Below are positions 23,781-32,786 of a stretch of 64,000 bases of DNA, piece by piece. The DNA is from Streptomyces sp. 71268 (GTDB lineage: Bacteria; Actinomycetota; Actinomycetes; Streptomycetales; Streptomycetaceae): positions 2,759,001-2,823,000 of the forward strand of contig NZ_CP114200.1 in NCBI RefSeq assembly GCF_029392895.1, in the 5' to 3' direction. The translations under genes and the position numbers were made by a program. The notes below the pieces were generated by a model. That model saw nothing but the letters and a program-made list of their open reading frames with translations, was not told where the DNA came from and made no database searches. The stretch's first letter is position 1, and each line of letters begins with the position of its first letter.

Positions 23781-26614
23781 GCTTCGGCCCCCTTTCGCTT
23801 TCTCGATCGGCCCCGCGGCGCCTCAGCCACCTCGATACGGGGCGCGCCCGCGCACGCCGTCAGCGGCGGGGCCGCGGCGTCGGATCGCCTCGCCCAGTCC
23901 GGCGCGGCGCGGCCCGCTGCCTCGCGCGCCGGCGCGCCACCCGCGCGGCCCGGCGCCGTCCAGCGGCCCGGCACGTGTGCCTCCGCCGGGTGCGCGAACG
24001 GCAACGGGCCACCGTCGGCGCTCACCTCCGCGTCGGCGCGGCGCACCGGGGCGTGCGACATCAGCTCCAGGTAGATGCCGCGGAACGCCGCGGCGTTGTG
24101 CTCGGCGTCGAAGAGTTCCAGCGCCCGGGAACGGGCCGCGGCGCCGAGGCGCTCCCGGCGCACGCCGTCGCGCAGCAGCGTCAGACACGCCGCCGCCAGC
24201 GCGCGCGGGTTGCGCGGCGGCACCAGCAACCCGGTGCCCCCCACCACCTCGGCCACCGCGCCGACGTCCGTCGACACCGTGGCCCGCCCGTGGAGCATCG
24301 CCTCGACCAGCCCGACCGGGTCCCCGTCGGCCAGGCTCGACAGCACGACGACGCTGGCGGCGGCGTACGTCTCCGACAGGTTCGGCGCGTCCCAGTCGCC
24401 CAGCGTCTCGAAGGAGACCGGGCTCCGGCCCGCCGCGTGCGCGTGCGGCGCCTCGTCGGGGAAGAGTTGCGCGGCGAGCGCGGCGCACTGCGCCCGGTAG
24501 GCCGCCGCACCGAGCGGCCCGGCGCCGGCCCGGGGCCCGTGGCCATCGGTACCGGGCCACGGCCCGCGACCGTCGGCGCCGGCGCCGTATGCACCGCACC
24601 ACGGCGCCCCGGCGGTGCGCCGGGCGTACCCGCCGGCGCCATGGCGCGCACCGGCGCGCGCCGCGCGGCGCCAGGCGCGACGCGATACGCCCTCCCGGCG
24701 CCCCCGCGCCACGCCGCCACTGACCGCCGCCGCGCATCCGAGGCCGATCCGCCCGGCCGCCGCGCAGCCACCACCGCGCGCCACCGCCACCGCGCAGGCC
24801 AACGGCGTCGCGGCGGCGTGCCCCGGCGGCCTCGCCGCGACCATCCCGTGCCCCGGCGGCCCCGCCGCGACCATCCCGTACCCCGGCGCCCCGTACCCCG
24901 GCGATCCGCACGCGACCGATCCGCACGCCAGCGATCCGTACGCCCCCACCTCACAGCCAAGCGACCCGCAACCGAGCCCGTAACCGAACGGGCCGGAGCC
25001 GAGCGGACCGCACACCGCCTCCGGGGTCGGCCGCCCGTGCGCCATCGCCAGCGGTGTGGGGGTGTCGAGGTGGGCCGTGTCGGGCGGGCAGGTGGCGAGG
25101 GCGCCCGGCGCGCCGGGGGCGGCCGGTCCGGTGTCCACGATCCGCAGTCGGGCGCCGGGCTCGTCGCGGCGCACCTCGGCGAACGCGTGCAGCAGTCCGA
25201 TCAGGTCCCGCGTGGGCTCGACGCGGCCGACCCACAGCAGCGTGCGGCCGTCGTCGGCCGCGTGGTCGTTGCCCGTGCCGTCGTCGCCCACGGCGGCGAA
25301 CCGGCGCGCGTCCAGGCCCGGGTAGACCGTCCGCACCCGCGCCGGGGCGGCGCCGCAACGCTCCTGCCAGCGTCGGGTGTGCGCGCCGCCGGCCGTGACG
25401 AGGTCGGCGCGCGCGTAGACCTCGGCGGTCAACTGGCGGTGGAACGAGGCGATCAGGGCGCGCACCGGCGCGGAGTGCGCGGTGTGACCCGGCGGCGACA
25501 CCGGGTCGGTCGGGTCGGGGGAAAGGGAGGTGAGGTAGTGCTCGCGCAGCCGCGAGCCGTGCTCGGTGACCAGCAGCGGCGTCCCGAAGAAGCGCTTGGC
25601 CAGCAGTCCCGGCAGCGCGGCGAGCCCGCCCGACGTGGCGTGGCACAGGTCCACGCCGGCCAGGCCGCGCCCCGGCCACGGGCCCCCGGCCGCGTCGGGA
25701 CCCCGCTCGGCCCCGTACCAGTCGAGCGAGAGCGGGCGCAGCGCGCGCTCCAGGTAGCGCAGGACGGTGAGCAGGTCGGCGACGCTCGCGCGGTGCGCGT
25801 CGCCCATGGCGCCCGGCGCGCGACAGGCGGCCTCCAGCAGCCGGGCCGCCGCGTCGGAGCGGATCGCCGACGCCAACCCGCCGCGCTCCCGGGCCAGTTC
25901 GGCAAGCCCGTAGAGGCCGTCGGCGAAGGTACGGGAGGGGACGGCGTACCCGCCGGGGCGCTCGGGGGGCGCGTCGGAACCGGGGGGACGTGGGGCGTCG
26001 TGTCCCACAGTGGCGAAACGGTCCGCCTGGCGCGCGCGGCGCGCCGCTCCCGCACGACCCCGCACCGGCCCCGCCGGCACGCCGCCACCCACGCCGGCGT
26101 CCGAGCCGGCGCTCGCCCCGGCCCGCGCACCGGGCTCCGCCCCGGCCTCCGTACGGGCCTCGCCGCCGGCCGCGCCGTGCGTTAAGGAGTCCGCCCCGAC
26201 GCCGCACGCGACGCCCGTCGCATCGGCCTCCGCCACCTCGCCGCCCGACGCCCCGCCGCCCGGGATGTCGACGGCCGGCGGTTCGACGGCCGGTGGTTCG
26301 ACGGCCGCCGCGCTGATGGCTCGCGCGAGGCGGCCGAAGTGCTGGGCGAACAGCGCGCGCTCGCGGCGTCGGTAGGGGCGCGCGGGGCCCGGCATCGACG
26401 CGTACGGGGGCTCGCCCCACAGCGGCGCGGTGCGCACCCGGCGCACCTGGCTCGGCAGTGGCAGCCAGCCGGCGGACTCCTGCCCGGCGCTACGGCTGAG
26501 CGCGCAGACCTCGAACTCGTGCTGGGCCAGCTCGCGTACGAGCCGGTCGCACCACCGCCGTTCCGCACCGTTCGCGTACGGATAACCACCTTCGGTCAGC
26601 AGTCCCACGCGCAC
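23777..26614 (-). CDS. DUF3492 (PelF-like) GT4-family glycosyltransferase with large insertions
   Basis: This is a GT-B fold glycosyltransferase of the PelF/DUF3492 type. The N-terminus MRVGLLTEGGYPYANGAERR is the family signature (usually TEG.YPY..GG). Later landmarks are LLVTEHGSRLREHY, VYPGLDARRF, LLWVGRVEPTRDLIGLLHAF, LGDWDAPNLSETY, and the donor-binding GDPVGLVEAMLHGRATVSTDVG. Relatives are near 500 residues; this one has 945. One low-complexity insertion lies at about 103-205 in the acceptor domain and another at about 500-702 in the middle of the nucleotide-sugar domain. Codon 144 is TTA (26183-26185), so translation should need the bldA tRNA. The start GTG 26614 has GGAGAT upstream. 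It leads the operon with the membrane protein, epimerase and spherulin-like genes. Confidence 0.82.
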   Translation of the reverse strand: MRVGLLTEGGYPYANGAERRWCDRLVRELAQHEFEVCALSRSAGQESAGWLPLPSQVRRVRTAPLWGEPPYASMPGPARPYRRRERALFAQHFGRLARAISAAAVEPPAVEPPAVDIPGGGASGGEVAEADATGVACGVGADSLTHGAAGGEARTEAGAEPGARAGASAGSDAGVGGGVPAGPVRGRAGAARRARQADRFATVGHDAPRPPGSDAPPERPGGYAVPSRTFADGLYGLAELARERGGLASAIRSDAAARLLEAACRAPGAMGDAHRASVADLLTVLRYLERALRPLSLDWYGAERGPDAAGGPWPGRGLAGVDLCHATSGGLAALPGLLAKRFFGTPLLVTEHGSRLREHYLTSLSPDPTDPVSPPGHTAHSAPVRALIASFHRQLTAEVYARADLVTAGGAHTRRWQERCGAAPARVRTVYPGLDARRFAAVGDDGTGNDHAADDGRTLLWVGRVEPTRDLIGLLHAFAEVRRDEPGARLRIVDTGPAAPGAPGALATCPPDTAHLDTPTPLAMAHGRPTPEAVCGPLGSGPFGYGLGCGSLGCEVGAYGSLACGSVACGSPGYGAPGYGMVAAGPPGHGMVAARPPGHAAATPLACAVAVARGGGCAAAGRIGLGCAAAVSGGVARGRREGVSRRAWRRAARAGARHGAGGYARRTAGAPWCGAYGAGADGRGPWPGTDGHGPRAGAGPLGAAAYRAQCAALAAQLFPDEAPHAHAAGRSPVSFETLGDWDAPNLSETYAAASVVVLSSLADGDPVGLVEAMLHGRATVSTDVGAVAEVVGGTGLLVPPRNPRALAAACLTLLRDGVRRERLGAAARSRALELFDAEHNAAAFRGIYLELMSHAPVRRADAEVSADGGPLPFAHPAEAHVPGRWTAPGRAGGAPAREAAGRAAPDWARRSDAAAPPLTACAGAPRIEVAEAPRGRSRKRKGAEA
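24819..24950 (-). repeat. 30-bp tandem repeats within the glycosyltransferase insertion
   Basis: Two 30-bp units at 24819-24848 and 24849-24878 differ at one base and encode MVAAGPPGHG/MVAARPPGHA. Degenerate shorter units (CCCCGGCG, GATCCGCACG) continue to about 24950. This is repeat-driven growth of the second insertion. Confidence 0.75.
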
Positions 26615-26685
26615 GTTCGCACCCCGATCTCCCTGGTAGGCAGCCGCCGTGAGGCAGCGGCAGCACGCTATGCGCGGGGCGGGGC

Positions 26686-26713
26686 GGCGCGACGGACGGT
26701 TGTCCGTCGCGCC
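26686..26713 (-). terminator. Terminator hairpin after the peptide ABC operon
   Basis: Arms GGCGCGACGGAC (26686-26697) and GTCCGTCGCGCC (26702-26713), perfect 12 bp, loop GGTT. It lies about 55 nt beyond the stop of the ATPase gene and separates the transporter operon from the polysaccharide operon. Confidence 0.7.
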
Positions 26714-26730
26714 ACCAGAAGGGGTGAACA

Positions 26731-26747
26731 GCCGTAACTTTTACGGC
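26731..26747. promoter_or_regulatory. Short dyad upstream of the polysaccharide operon
   Basis: GCCGTAA (26731-26737) and TTACGGC (26741-26747) with a 3-nt centre form a perfect dyad in an AT-richer pocket, 117 bp before the glycosyltransferase start. It could be an operator or a weak second hairpin of the preceding terminator. No regulator is adjacent. Confidence 0.35.
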
Positions 26748-26766
26748 CAGTCGGCGTTGCGAGGCG

Positions 26767-28806
26767 CTATACGACGGCCCCCACCCGCTCGCTCGACACG
26801 GCCTCCGCCGGCCGTTCCGCCCCTGCCAGCAGGGGCACCGCCGCCAGCAGGGAACGGGTGTACGGGTGTTGCGGATCGTCGTACACGGCGTCCGTCTCGC
26901 CCTCCTCGACGATCCGGCCACCGCGCATGACGGCGACCCGGTCGCTCACCTGTCGTACGACGGCCAGGTCGTGGGCGATGAAGATCAGCGCGAGGCCCAG
27001 CTCGCGCTGGAGGTCGCCGAGCAGCCGCACGATCTGGGCCTGCGTCGTGACGTCGAGCGCGGAGACCGGCTCGTCACAGACGATGAGCCGGGGCTCGGGC
27101 GCCAGCGCCCGCGCGATGCCGACCCGTTGCCGCTGGCCACCGCTGAACTCGTGCGGGTAGCGGTGGTACCAGTCGGGGTCGAGGCCGACCCGCTCCAGCA
27201 GCCCGCGCACCCGCGCGACGATCTCCGGCCCGGTCAGCTTCCCCGCGGCGCGCAGCGGGTCGGCGATGGACTCGCCGATGCTGCGGCGCGGGTTCAGGGA
27301 CGCCACCGGGTCCTGGAAGACCATCTGCAACTCGCTGCGGAACGGGCGCAGTTCGCGCTCGCGCAGCCCGCCGATCTCGCGGCCCCGGTAGCGCAGCGAA
27401 CCGCCGGACGGCTCCAGGAGGCGGACGATCATCCGGCCCAGCGTCGTCTTGCCGCTGCCGGACTCACCGACGACGCCCAGCGTCTCGCCGGCGCGCAGCG
27501 TCAGCGAGACGTCGTCCACCGCGACCGTGCGGGCCCGCCGCTTGCCGAACTCCCGGCGCAGCCCGTCCACCTCCAACAGCAGTTCGGTCTCCGCCGCTCC
27601 GCTCGCCTCCCGGTCCGCCTCGGCGGCCGTGGCCGGCGCGGGGTGGGCGGGGCCCGTGTCCACCACGTGCGCCACGTCCGACGTCGCGGTCGCGGCCTTC
27701 GGCTCGCCACCGGGGGCGGCCTCGGCGGCGGCTCCGGCGACGGCTCCGGCGACGGTCGCGGGCGCCGTCCCGGCGGTGGTCCCGGCCTCGCTCCGGCTCT
27801 CCGCCGGCGCGGGGAACGGGACCCGGGCTCGGTCCCCGCGCGCCTGTTCGACACGTGGCACCGCCGCGAGCAGCGCACGGGTGTACGGCTCGCGCGGGGC
27901 GCTGAGCACCGCGTTGACCGGGCCGCGCTCGACCTCCCGGCCCGCGCGCATGACCAGCAGGTCGTCCACGCTGGAGGCGGCGACCCCGAGGTCGTGCGTG
28001 ACCAGGAGCAGGCCCATGCCCGTCTCGGCCCGCAGTTCGGCCAGCAGCGCGAGGATCTGGGCCTGCACGGTGACGTCGAGCGCCGTGGTGGGCTCGTCGG
28101 CGATCAGCAGCCGTGGCTCGCACGAGAGCGCCATCGCGATCAGCGCGCGCTGCCGCATGCCGCCGCTGAACTCGTGCGGCCGGGACCGGGAGCGGCGCGC
28201 CGCGTCCGGGATGCCGACGCGGTCGAGCACCTCGACGGCGCGGGCGCGCGCCGCGCGCCGGGACGCGTCCCGGTGGTGCACCCGGTACACCTCGGCGATC
28301 TGGTCGCCGATCGCCAGGTACGGGTCGAGCGAGGAGAGCGGGTCCTGGAAGACCATGGCCGCCACCCCGCCGCGTATCCGGCGCAGCGCCGCGTCGTCGG
28401 CCGTGAGCACGTCCCGCCCCGCGACCCGCACCGCGCCGCTGACCTGGGCGCCGGTGCCTCGGTGCAGGTCGAGCAGGGCGAACGCCACGGTGCTCTTGCC
28501 CGACCCGGACTCCCCGACGATGCCGAGCGCGGCGCCCGGCTCCAGCGTGAAGGAGAGCCCGTCCACGGCCCGTACGGTCGCCGTCCCGGCGTCGGGCCCG
28601 GAGGCCGTGCCCCCGCCGTCCGCCGCCGGGAAGCCGACGCTGAGGTTCTCGACCCGCACCAGCGGCTCCGGCCGCGCCGTAGCCGGCTCGGGACCGGTCG
28701 CGGTCTCGATCGCGGTCTCGGTCGCGTTCTGCCCGGGCCCGGGCCCGGGTCCGACCTTGGTCGCGTTCCGCTCGGTTGTGGCCTCTACTGACCGTTGTTC
28801 GCTCAT
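26767..28806 (-). CDS. Peptide ABC transporter ATPase, two ATP-binding domains fused (DppD-DppF type)
   Basis: This 679-residue cytoplasmic protein drives import of peptides or related solutes. Domain 1 (about 48-300) has Walker A GIVGESGSGKSTVAF, signature EFSGGMRQRALIAMAL and Walker B LLIADEPTTALD. Domain 2 (about 385-650) has GVVGESGSGKTTLGR, EFSGGQRQRVGIARAL and LIVCDEPVSALD. The two halves are joined by a ~75-residue Ala/Glu/Thr-rich linker, and residues 1-45 are also low complexity. Fusion of the two ATPases is common in actinobacteria. Its ATG overlaps the permease stop (ATGA), and a terminator follows. Confidence 0.93.
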   Translation of the reverse strand: MSEQRSVEATTERNATKVGPGPGPGQNATETAIETATGPEPATARPEPLVRVENLSVGFPAADGGGTASGPDAGTATVRAVDGLSFTLEPGAALGIVGESGSGKSTVAFALLDLHRGTGAQVSGAVRVAGRDVLTADDAALRRIRGGVAAMVFQDPLSSLDPYLAIGDQIAEVYRVHHRDASRRAARARAVEVLDRVGIPDAARRSRSRPHEFSGGMRQRALIAMALSCEPRLLIADEPTTALDVTVQAQILALLAELRAETGMGLLLVTHDLGVAASSVDDLLVMRAGREVERGPVNAVLSAPREPYTRALLAAVPRVEQARGDRARVPFPAPAESRSEAGTTAGTAPATVAGAVAGAAAEAAPGGEPKAATATSDVAHVVDTGPAHPAPATAAEADREASGAAETELLLEVDGLRREFGKRRARTVAVDDVSLTLRAGETLGVVGESGSGKTTLGRMIVRLLEPSGGSLRYRGREIGGLRERELRPFRSELQMVFQDPVASLNPRRSIGESIADPLRAAGKLTGPEIVARVRGLLERVGLDPDWYHRYPHEFSGGQRQRVGIARALAPEPRLIVCDEPVSALDVTTQAQIVRLLGDLQRELGLALIFIAHDLAVVRQVSDRVAVMRGGRIVEEGETDAVYDDPQHPYTRSLLAAVPLLAGAERPAEAVSSERVGAVV

Positions 28807-29792
28807 GTCAGGGTCACCCTCCGATCGGTTGCCGCATAGAGAAGGTCGGCGACGATATTGGCGATGACCACGGCCGCGCCGGTGACCAGCACGACGGCGA
28901 CCACGACCGGCAGGTCGATGGTCCGCACCGAGTGCACCAGCAACTGGCCGAGCCCCGGCAGCCCGAAGAGCGTCTCGGTGAGCATCGCGCTGCCGAACAG
29001 CGACCCGAGGTCGAGCGCGGTCAGCGCGATCACCGGTGGCAGCGCCCCGCGCAGGGCGTGCCGCCCCACGATGGCGCGCTCGGAGACCCCGTAGGCGCGG
29101 AAGGTGCGGATGTGGTCGTCGGCCAGCGTCTCCAGCAGGGAGCTGCGGGTCAGCCGCGCGTACTTGGCCGACTCGATGAGCGCGAGCGCGGTCCACGGCA
29201 GCAGCATGTTCCACGCCCACTGCTCGGGGTTCTCGGTCAGCGGCACGTACGAGGGGAAGGGCAGCCAGCGCAGTTGGGCGCAGAAGAGCATGAGCAGCAG
29301 CAGCCCGATGATGAACACCGGCGTCGCCGTCCCCGCCAGCGTGAACCAGGTGAGCAACCGCTCGGTGATCCCGCCCCGGCGCAGCGCCGAGAGCAACCCG
29401 GTGCCGACGCCGAGGATCAGCCACAGCACCATGGCGCCGAGGGCCAGCGACGCGGTGACGGGCAGCCGCTGCGAGATCAGCTCGGTGACCTGCTGGTCGT
29501 TCTGGTACGAGAGGCCGAAGCAGGGGGCGTCGCAGTGCAGGACCGCGGTGCCGGTGGAGAAGTCCTGCCCGGCGAACAGGCCCTGGAGGAAGTGCCAGTA
29601 GCGCACCGGCAGCGGGTCGTCGAGACGCAGTTGGTCGCGGACCTGTGCCAGTTGCTCCGGGTTGCAGCGCGGGCCACAGGCCAGCTTGGCCGGGTCGCCG
29701 GGCACGGCGTAGAACATCGCGTACACGACGATCGACAGCACGAACAGCACCAGGACGGCGCCGGCCACCCGGCGCAGCAGATACGGGATCAT
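28803..29792 (-). CDS. Peptide ABC transporter permease, DppB type
   Basis: This 329-residue membrane permease starts MIPYLLRRVAGAVLVLFVLS, the classic DppB first helix, followed by an extracellular loop with AVPGDPAKLACGPRCNPEQL, as in OppB/DppB. The EAA loop appears around FRAYGVSERAIVGRHALRGA. About six helices are visible. The start ATG 29792 overlaps the DppC stop by 4 bp, and the stop overlaps the ATPase start, so the three genes are translationally coupled. Confidence 0.94.
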   Translation of the reverse strand: MIPYLLRRVAGAVLVLFVLSIVVYAMFYAVPGDPAKLACGPRCNPEQLAQVRDQLRLDDPLPVRYWHFLQGLFAGQDFSTGTAVLHCDAPCFGLSYQNDQQVTELISQRLPVTASLALGAMVLWLILGVGTGLLSALRRGGITERLLTWFTLAGTATPVFIIGLLLLMLFCAQLRWLPFPSYVPLTENPEQWAWNMLLPWTALALIESAKYARLTRSSLLETLADDHIRTFRAYGVSERAIVGRHALRGALPPVIALTALDLGSLFGSAMLTETLFGLPGLGQLLVHSVRTIDLPVVVAVVLVTGAAVVIANIVADLLYAATDRRVTLT

Positions 29793-30946
29793 GCCGGGCC
29801 TCCCTTCTGAGCGGTGCCAGGCGTCTCCGACACACCGGGCACACCGGCCCCGCCGGACGCACCGGCCTTGCCGGGTCCACTGGCCTGGCCGGACGCACCG
29901 GCCTCGCTGACCTTGCCGACCGCACCGGCCTTGCCGAGCGCGGCGACCGCACCGACCGCGCCGGACCTGCCCGCCTTGCGGGCGCGCCGCCTGCCGGCGC
30001 CGAGCCGGGACGCCTCGCGCGGGTCGAGCGCCACCCGCAGGGCGTCGCCGAGGACCGTGAACGCGAGCACGGTGAGGAACAGCAGGCCGGCCGGGAGCAG
30101 GACGTAGGCCGGGTCGGCCCGGAACCAGGTCGTCGCCGTCGAGAGCATCTGCCCCCAGGACGGCGTGGGCGGTCGGATGCCGACGCCGAGGAAGGAGAGC
30201 GCGGCCTCGGCCACGATGTTGCTCGGCAGCAGGATCGCCGAGTAGGTGATGACGGGCGCGGCGAGCGAGGGCAGCAGTTCGCGGCGGGCGACCCGGAAGG
30301 GCCCCGAGCCGCCGAGCCGCGCCGCGGCGACGAAGTCGAGCTTCTTCAGCGACAGCGTCTGGGCCCGTACCACGCGCGCCGTGCCGGCCCAGCCGAACAG
30401 CGCGATGACCAGCACGAGCAGCAGCGGGCGGGGGAAGTCCGCGGGCACCACGGCCGTCAGCGCGATCACGAACGCCAGCATGGGCAGCGCGATGAACACG
30501 TCGCTGACGTGGCTGAGCAGCCCGTCCACGAACCGGCTGCCGAACCCGGCCGCGATGCCGATGACCACGCCGATCAGCACCTGGAGCACGGTGGCGCCGA
30601 CGGCCACCACGAGCGAGACGCGGGCCCCGTAGACGAGGCGGATGAACAGGTCGCGCCCGGTGCCCGGCTCCACGCCGAGCCAGTGCTCGGCGCTGACGCC
30701 GCCCCAGGTGCCGGTGGGCACGCCGCCACGGGCCGAGTCCACCAGGTCGTCGTGGTACGTGTTGGGGTCCTGGCCGGTGAGCGCCGACAGCAGCGGCGCG
30801 GCCAGGGCGAGCAGGACGAGCAGGGCCAGCCCGGCGCCGGCGACCACGGCGGCCTTGCGCGCCCGCAGCCGCCGCCACACCTGGCGGGCCCCCGAGGCGG
30901 GGGCCGGGGCCCCCGCCTGGGTCGTGACCAACACGTCGCTGGTCAC
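29789..30946 (-). CDS. Peptide ABC transporter permease, DppC type, with repetitive C-terminal tail
   Basis: This 385-residue partner permease has an N-terminal cytoplasmic segment (VWRRLRARKAAVV), a first helix, the GTDxxGRD-type loop here LGVEPGTGRDLFIRLVYGARVSL, and the EAA loop FVAAARLGGSGPFRVARRELLP. The conserved core ends at LGDALRVALDPREASR (about residue 308). After that an extra ~75 residues of Gly/Ala/Lys/Ser repeats (GKAGAVGKVSEAG, GQASGPGKAGASGG) extend into the cytoplasm; DppC homologues normally stop here. GTG 30946 has GGAG 5 nt upstream. Confidence 0.92.
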   Translation of the reverse strand: MTSDVLVTTQAGAPAPASGARQVWRRLRARKAAVVAGAGLALLVLLALAAPLLSALTGQDPNTYHDDLVDSARGGVPTGTWGGVSAEHWLGVEPGTGRDLFIRLVYGARVSLVVAVGATVLQVLIGVVIGIAAGFGSRFVDGLLSHVSDVFIALPMLAFVIALTAVVPADFPRPLLLVLVIALFGWAGTARVVRAQTLSLKKLDFVAAARLGGSGPFRVARRELLPSLAAPVITYSAILLPSNIVAEAALSFLGVGIRPPTPSWGQMLSTATTWFRADPAYVLLPAGLLFLTVLAFTVLGDALRVALDPREASRLGAGRRRARKAGRSGAVGAVAALGKAGAVGKVSEAGASGQASGPGKAGASGGAGVPGVSETPGTAQKGGPA

Positions 30947-31004
30947 GAGGTCTCCTCGCGGGCCGCGCGGGGCGCGACCCGTGCGGTGGTCGTGCGCACC
31001 CGGA

Positions 31005-32729
31005 TCACCGGACCGCGACCTGCGAGACGTCGAGCACGCCGGTCCAGTCGCTGATCACGATGTTCTTGACGTCCTTGCCGTAGAGCCGCTTGTAGACCGG
31101 GTGGAACAGCGGCACGGACAGCGCCTGCTCGCCGATCTTCTTGTCCAGCGCGCCCCACCGCTTGGCCGCGGCCTTCAGGTCGGTCAGCTTGTTGATGGCG
31201 TCGATCTCGGCGTTGACGGCCTTGTCGTCGAGCTGCGCGTGGTTGTAGTTGGAGCCGTCCTTGACGATCTGGCGGCCGTCGTAGATCGGTGCCAGGAACG
31301 GGCCGCCGGCGGGCCAGTCGGCGCCCCAGGCGGCGAGGAAGAAGCCGGGCGCGTCCTTCACGCTCTTGGTCTTCTCGCTGTAGTCGTTGTCCTCCAGGCC
31401 CTGGAGCTTGACCGTGATGCCGGCCTTCTTCAGCCCCTCCTGTACGGCGGTGGCCACCTCGGGGCTGGTCGCGAAGTCCTTGGCGGTGGAGTGGGTGAGG
31501 GTGATCGTCAGACCGTCCTCGTAGCCCGCCTCGGCCAGCAGCTTCTTCGCCTTGTCCGGGGCGCCGGTGGGGCCCGCGGGGAAGTGGTCGTAGGGGGTGT
31601 GGCCGAAGAACTCGCGCTCGGGCAGGAAGGTGGTGGCCGGCTCGGCGAGCGAGGAGCCGCCGGCGGCGTTGACCACGCTGGTGCGGTTGATGGCGTGGCT
31701 GATGGCCTGCCGCACCTTGGGGTTGTCGAACGGCTTGACCTTCGGGTTGAACGCCAGGTAGTTGGTGTACCCGAAGTGCCCGGTGCCGACCCGGCCCGCC
31801 AGCTCCTTGTCGCCGCTGACCTGCGCGAGTTCGGCCGGGCCCAGGTTGGTGTCGGTGGTCACCGCGGCGGCGTCGGCCCCGGAGCCGGTGGACAGCCGCT
31901 GGTTGATGACGGCCGAGTCGAGCCCGGCCTTGACCTCCACCTTGTCCGGGTAGGCGTGCCGCTCCGCGTCGGTCTTCTCCGACCAGTGCGGGTTGCGCTC
32001 CAGCGTCATCCGCTCGCCGTCGCCGACGTTCTTGACGACCTTGTACGGGCCGGAGGAGATCGGGTGGTTCTCGTACGCGGTGCCCTTGTCCTTGTCCTTC
32101 GGCACCGGCGCGAACTGGGTCTGCGTCGCCACGAACGGGAAGTCGCCCTCGGGCTTGCGCAGGTGGAAGACGATGGTCTTCTCGTCGGGCGTCTCGATCG
32201 AGTCGAGCCCCTTCTTGTCCTTGTACGGGCCCTGGTAGGTGTCGCCGCCGATCAGCCAGTCGCGCAGGTAGGGCGCGCCGCCGGACAGCTCGGCCGCGAA
32301 CGAGCGCTCGATGCCGTACTTGATGTCCGCCGTGGTGATCTTGGAGCCGTCCTCGTACTTGAGGTCGTCCTTGAGGGTGTACGTCCACACGGTGGCGTTC
32401 TTGCTCGGCCTGCCGGTGTCGGTGGCCAGGTCGGGCACGACCTTGGCGCCGGCCGCGCCGTCCTCGCGGTTGCGGGTGGTCAGGGTGCGGAAGACGAGCC
32501 CGGGGATGTTGCCGCCGCCCGAGGTGTAGAGCCGGGCCGGGTCGAAGTCCGTCTGGGCCTGGGAGTTGAGGATGGTGAGCGTGCCGCCCTTCTGGGGCGC
32601 GCCCTCGCTCCCGCCCCCGGCGCCCTTGCTGTCACTGTCCTCGGGTCCGCAGGCGGCCACGCCGCCGAGCAGAACGACGCTGACGGCCGCCGCGGCCACG
32701 CGGCGGGATATGAGGGGCAGTTGACGCAT
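31005..32729 (-). CDS. Peptide-binding lipoprotein of the ABC transporter (DppA/OppA family)
   Basis: This 574-residue family 5 extracellular solute-binding protein has a signal helix VAAAAVSVVLLGG, lipobox VAAC, then an acidic linker and KGGTLTILNSQAQTDFDPA. Family landmarks are WTYTLKDDLKYEDGSKITTADIKYGIERSF, HPISSGPYKV and VRQAISHAINR. It captures oligopeptides or similar ligands for the downstream permeases. The ligand cannot be inferred. A 58-bp gap separates it from dppC. Upstream, a 39-codon ORF and two hairpins suggest leader-controlled expression. Confidence 0.93.
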   Translation of the reverse strand: MRQLPLISRRVAAAAVSVVLLGGVAACGPEDSDSKGAGGGSEGAPQKGGTLTILNSQAQTDFDPARLYTSGGGNIPGLVFRTLTTRNREDGAAGAKVVPDLATDTGRPSKNATVWTYTLKDDLKYEDGSKITTADIKYGIERSFAAELSGGAPYLRDWLIGGDTYQGPYKDKKGLDSIETPDEKTIVFHLRKPEGDFPFVATQTQFAPVPKDKDKGTAYENHPISSGPYKVVKNVGDGERMTLERNPHWSEKTDAERHAYPDKVEVKAGLDSAVINQRLSTGSGADAAAVTTDTNLGPAELAQVSGDKELAGRVGTGHFGYTNYLAFNPKVKPFDNPKVRQAISHAINRTSVVNAAGGSSLAEPATTFLPEREFFGHTPYDHFPAGPTGAPDKAKKLLAEAGYEDGLTITLTHSTAKDFATSPEVATAVQEGLKKAGITVKLQGLEDNDYSEKTKSVKDAPGFFLAAWGADWPAGGPFLAPIYDGRQIVKDGSNYNHAQLDDKAVNAEIDAINKLTDLKAAAKRWGALDKKIGEQALSVPLFHPVYKRLYGKDVKNIVISDWTGVLDVSQVAVR

Positions 32730-32786
32730 GACGAAGTACGCCTTTCGCAGCAGGAGGCATCCGGAGCGCGGCGGGCGGAGGTGGGC

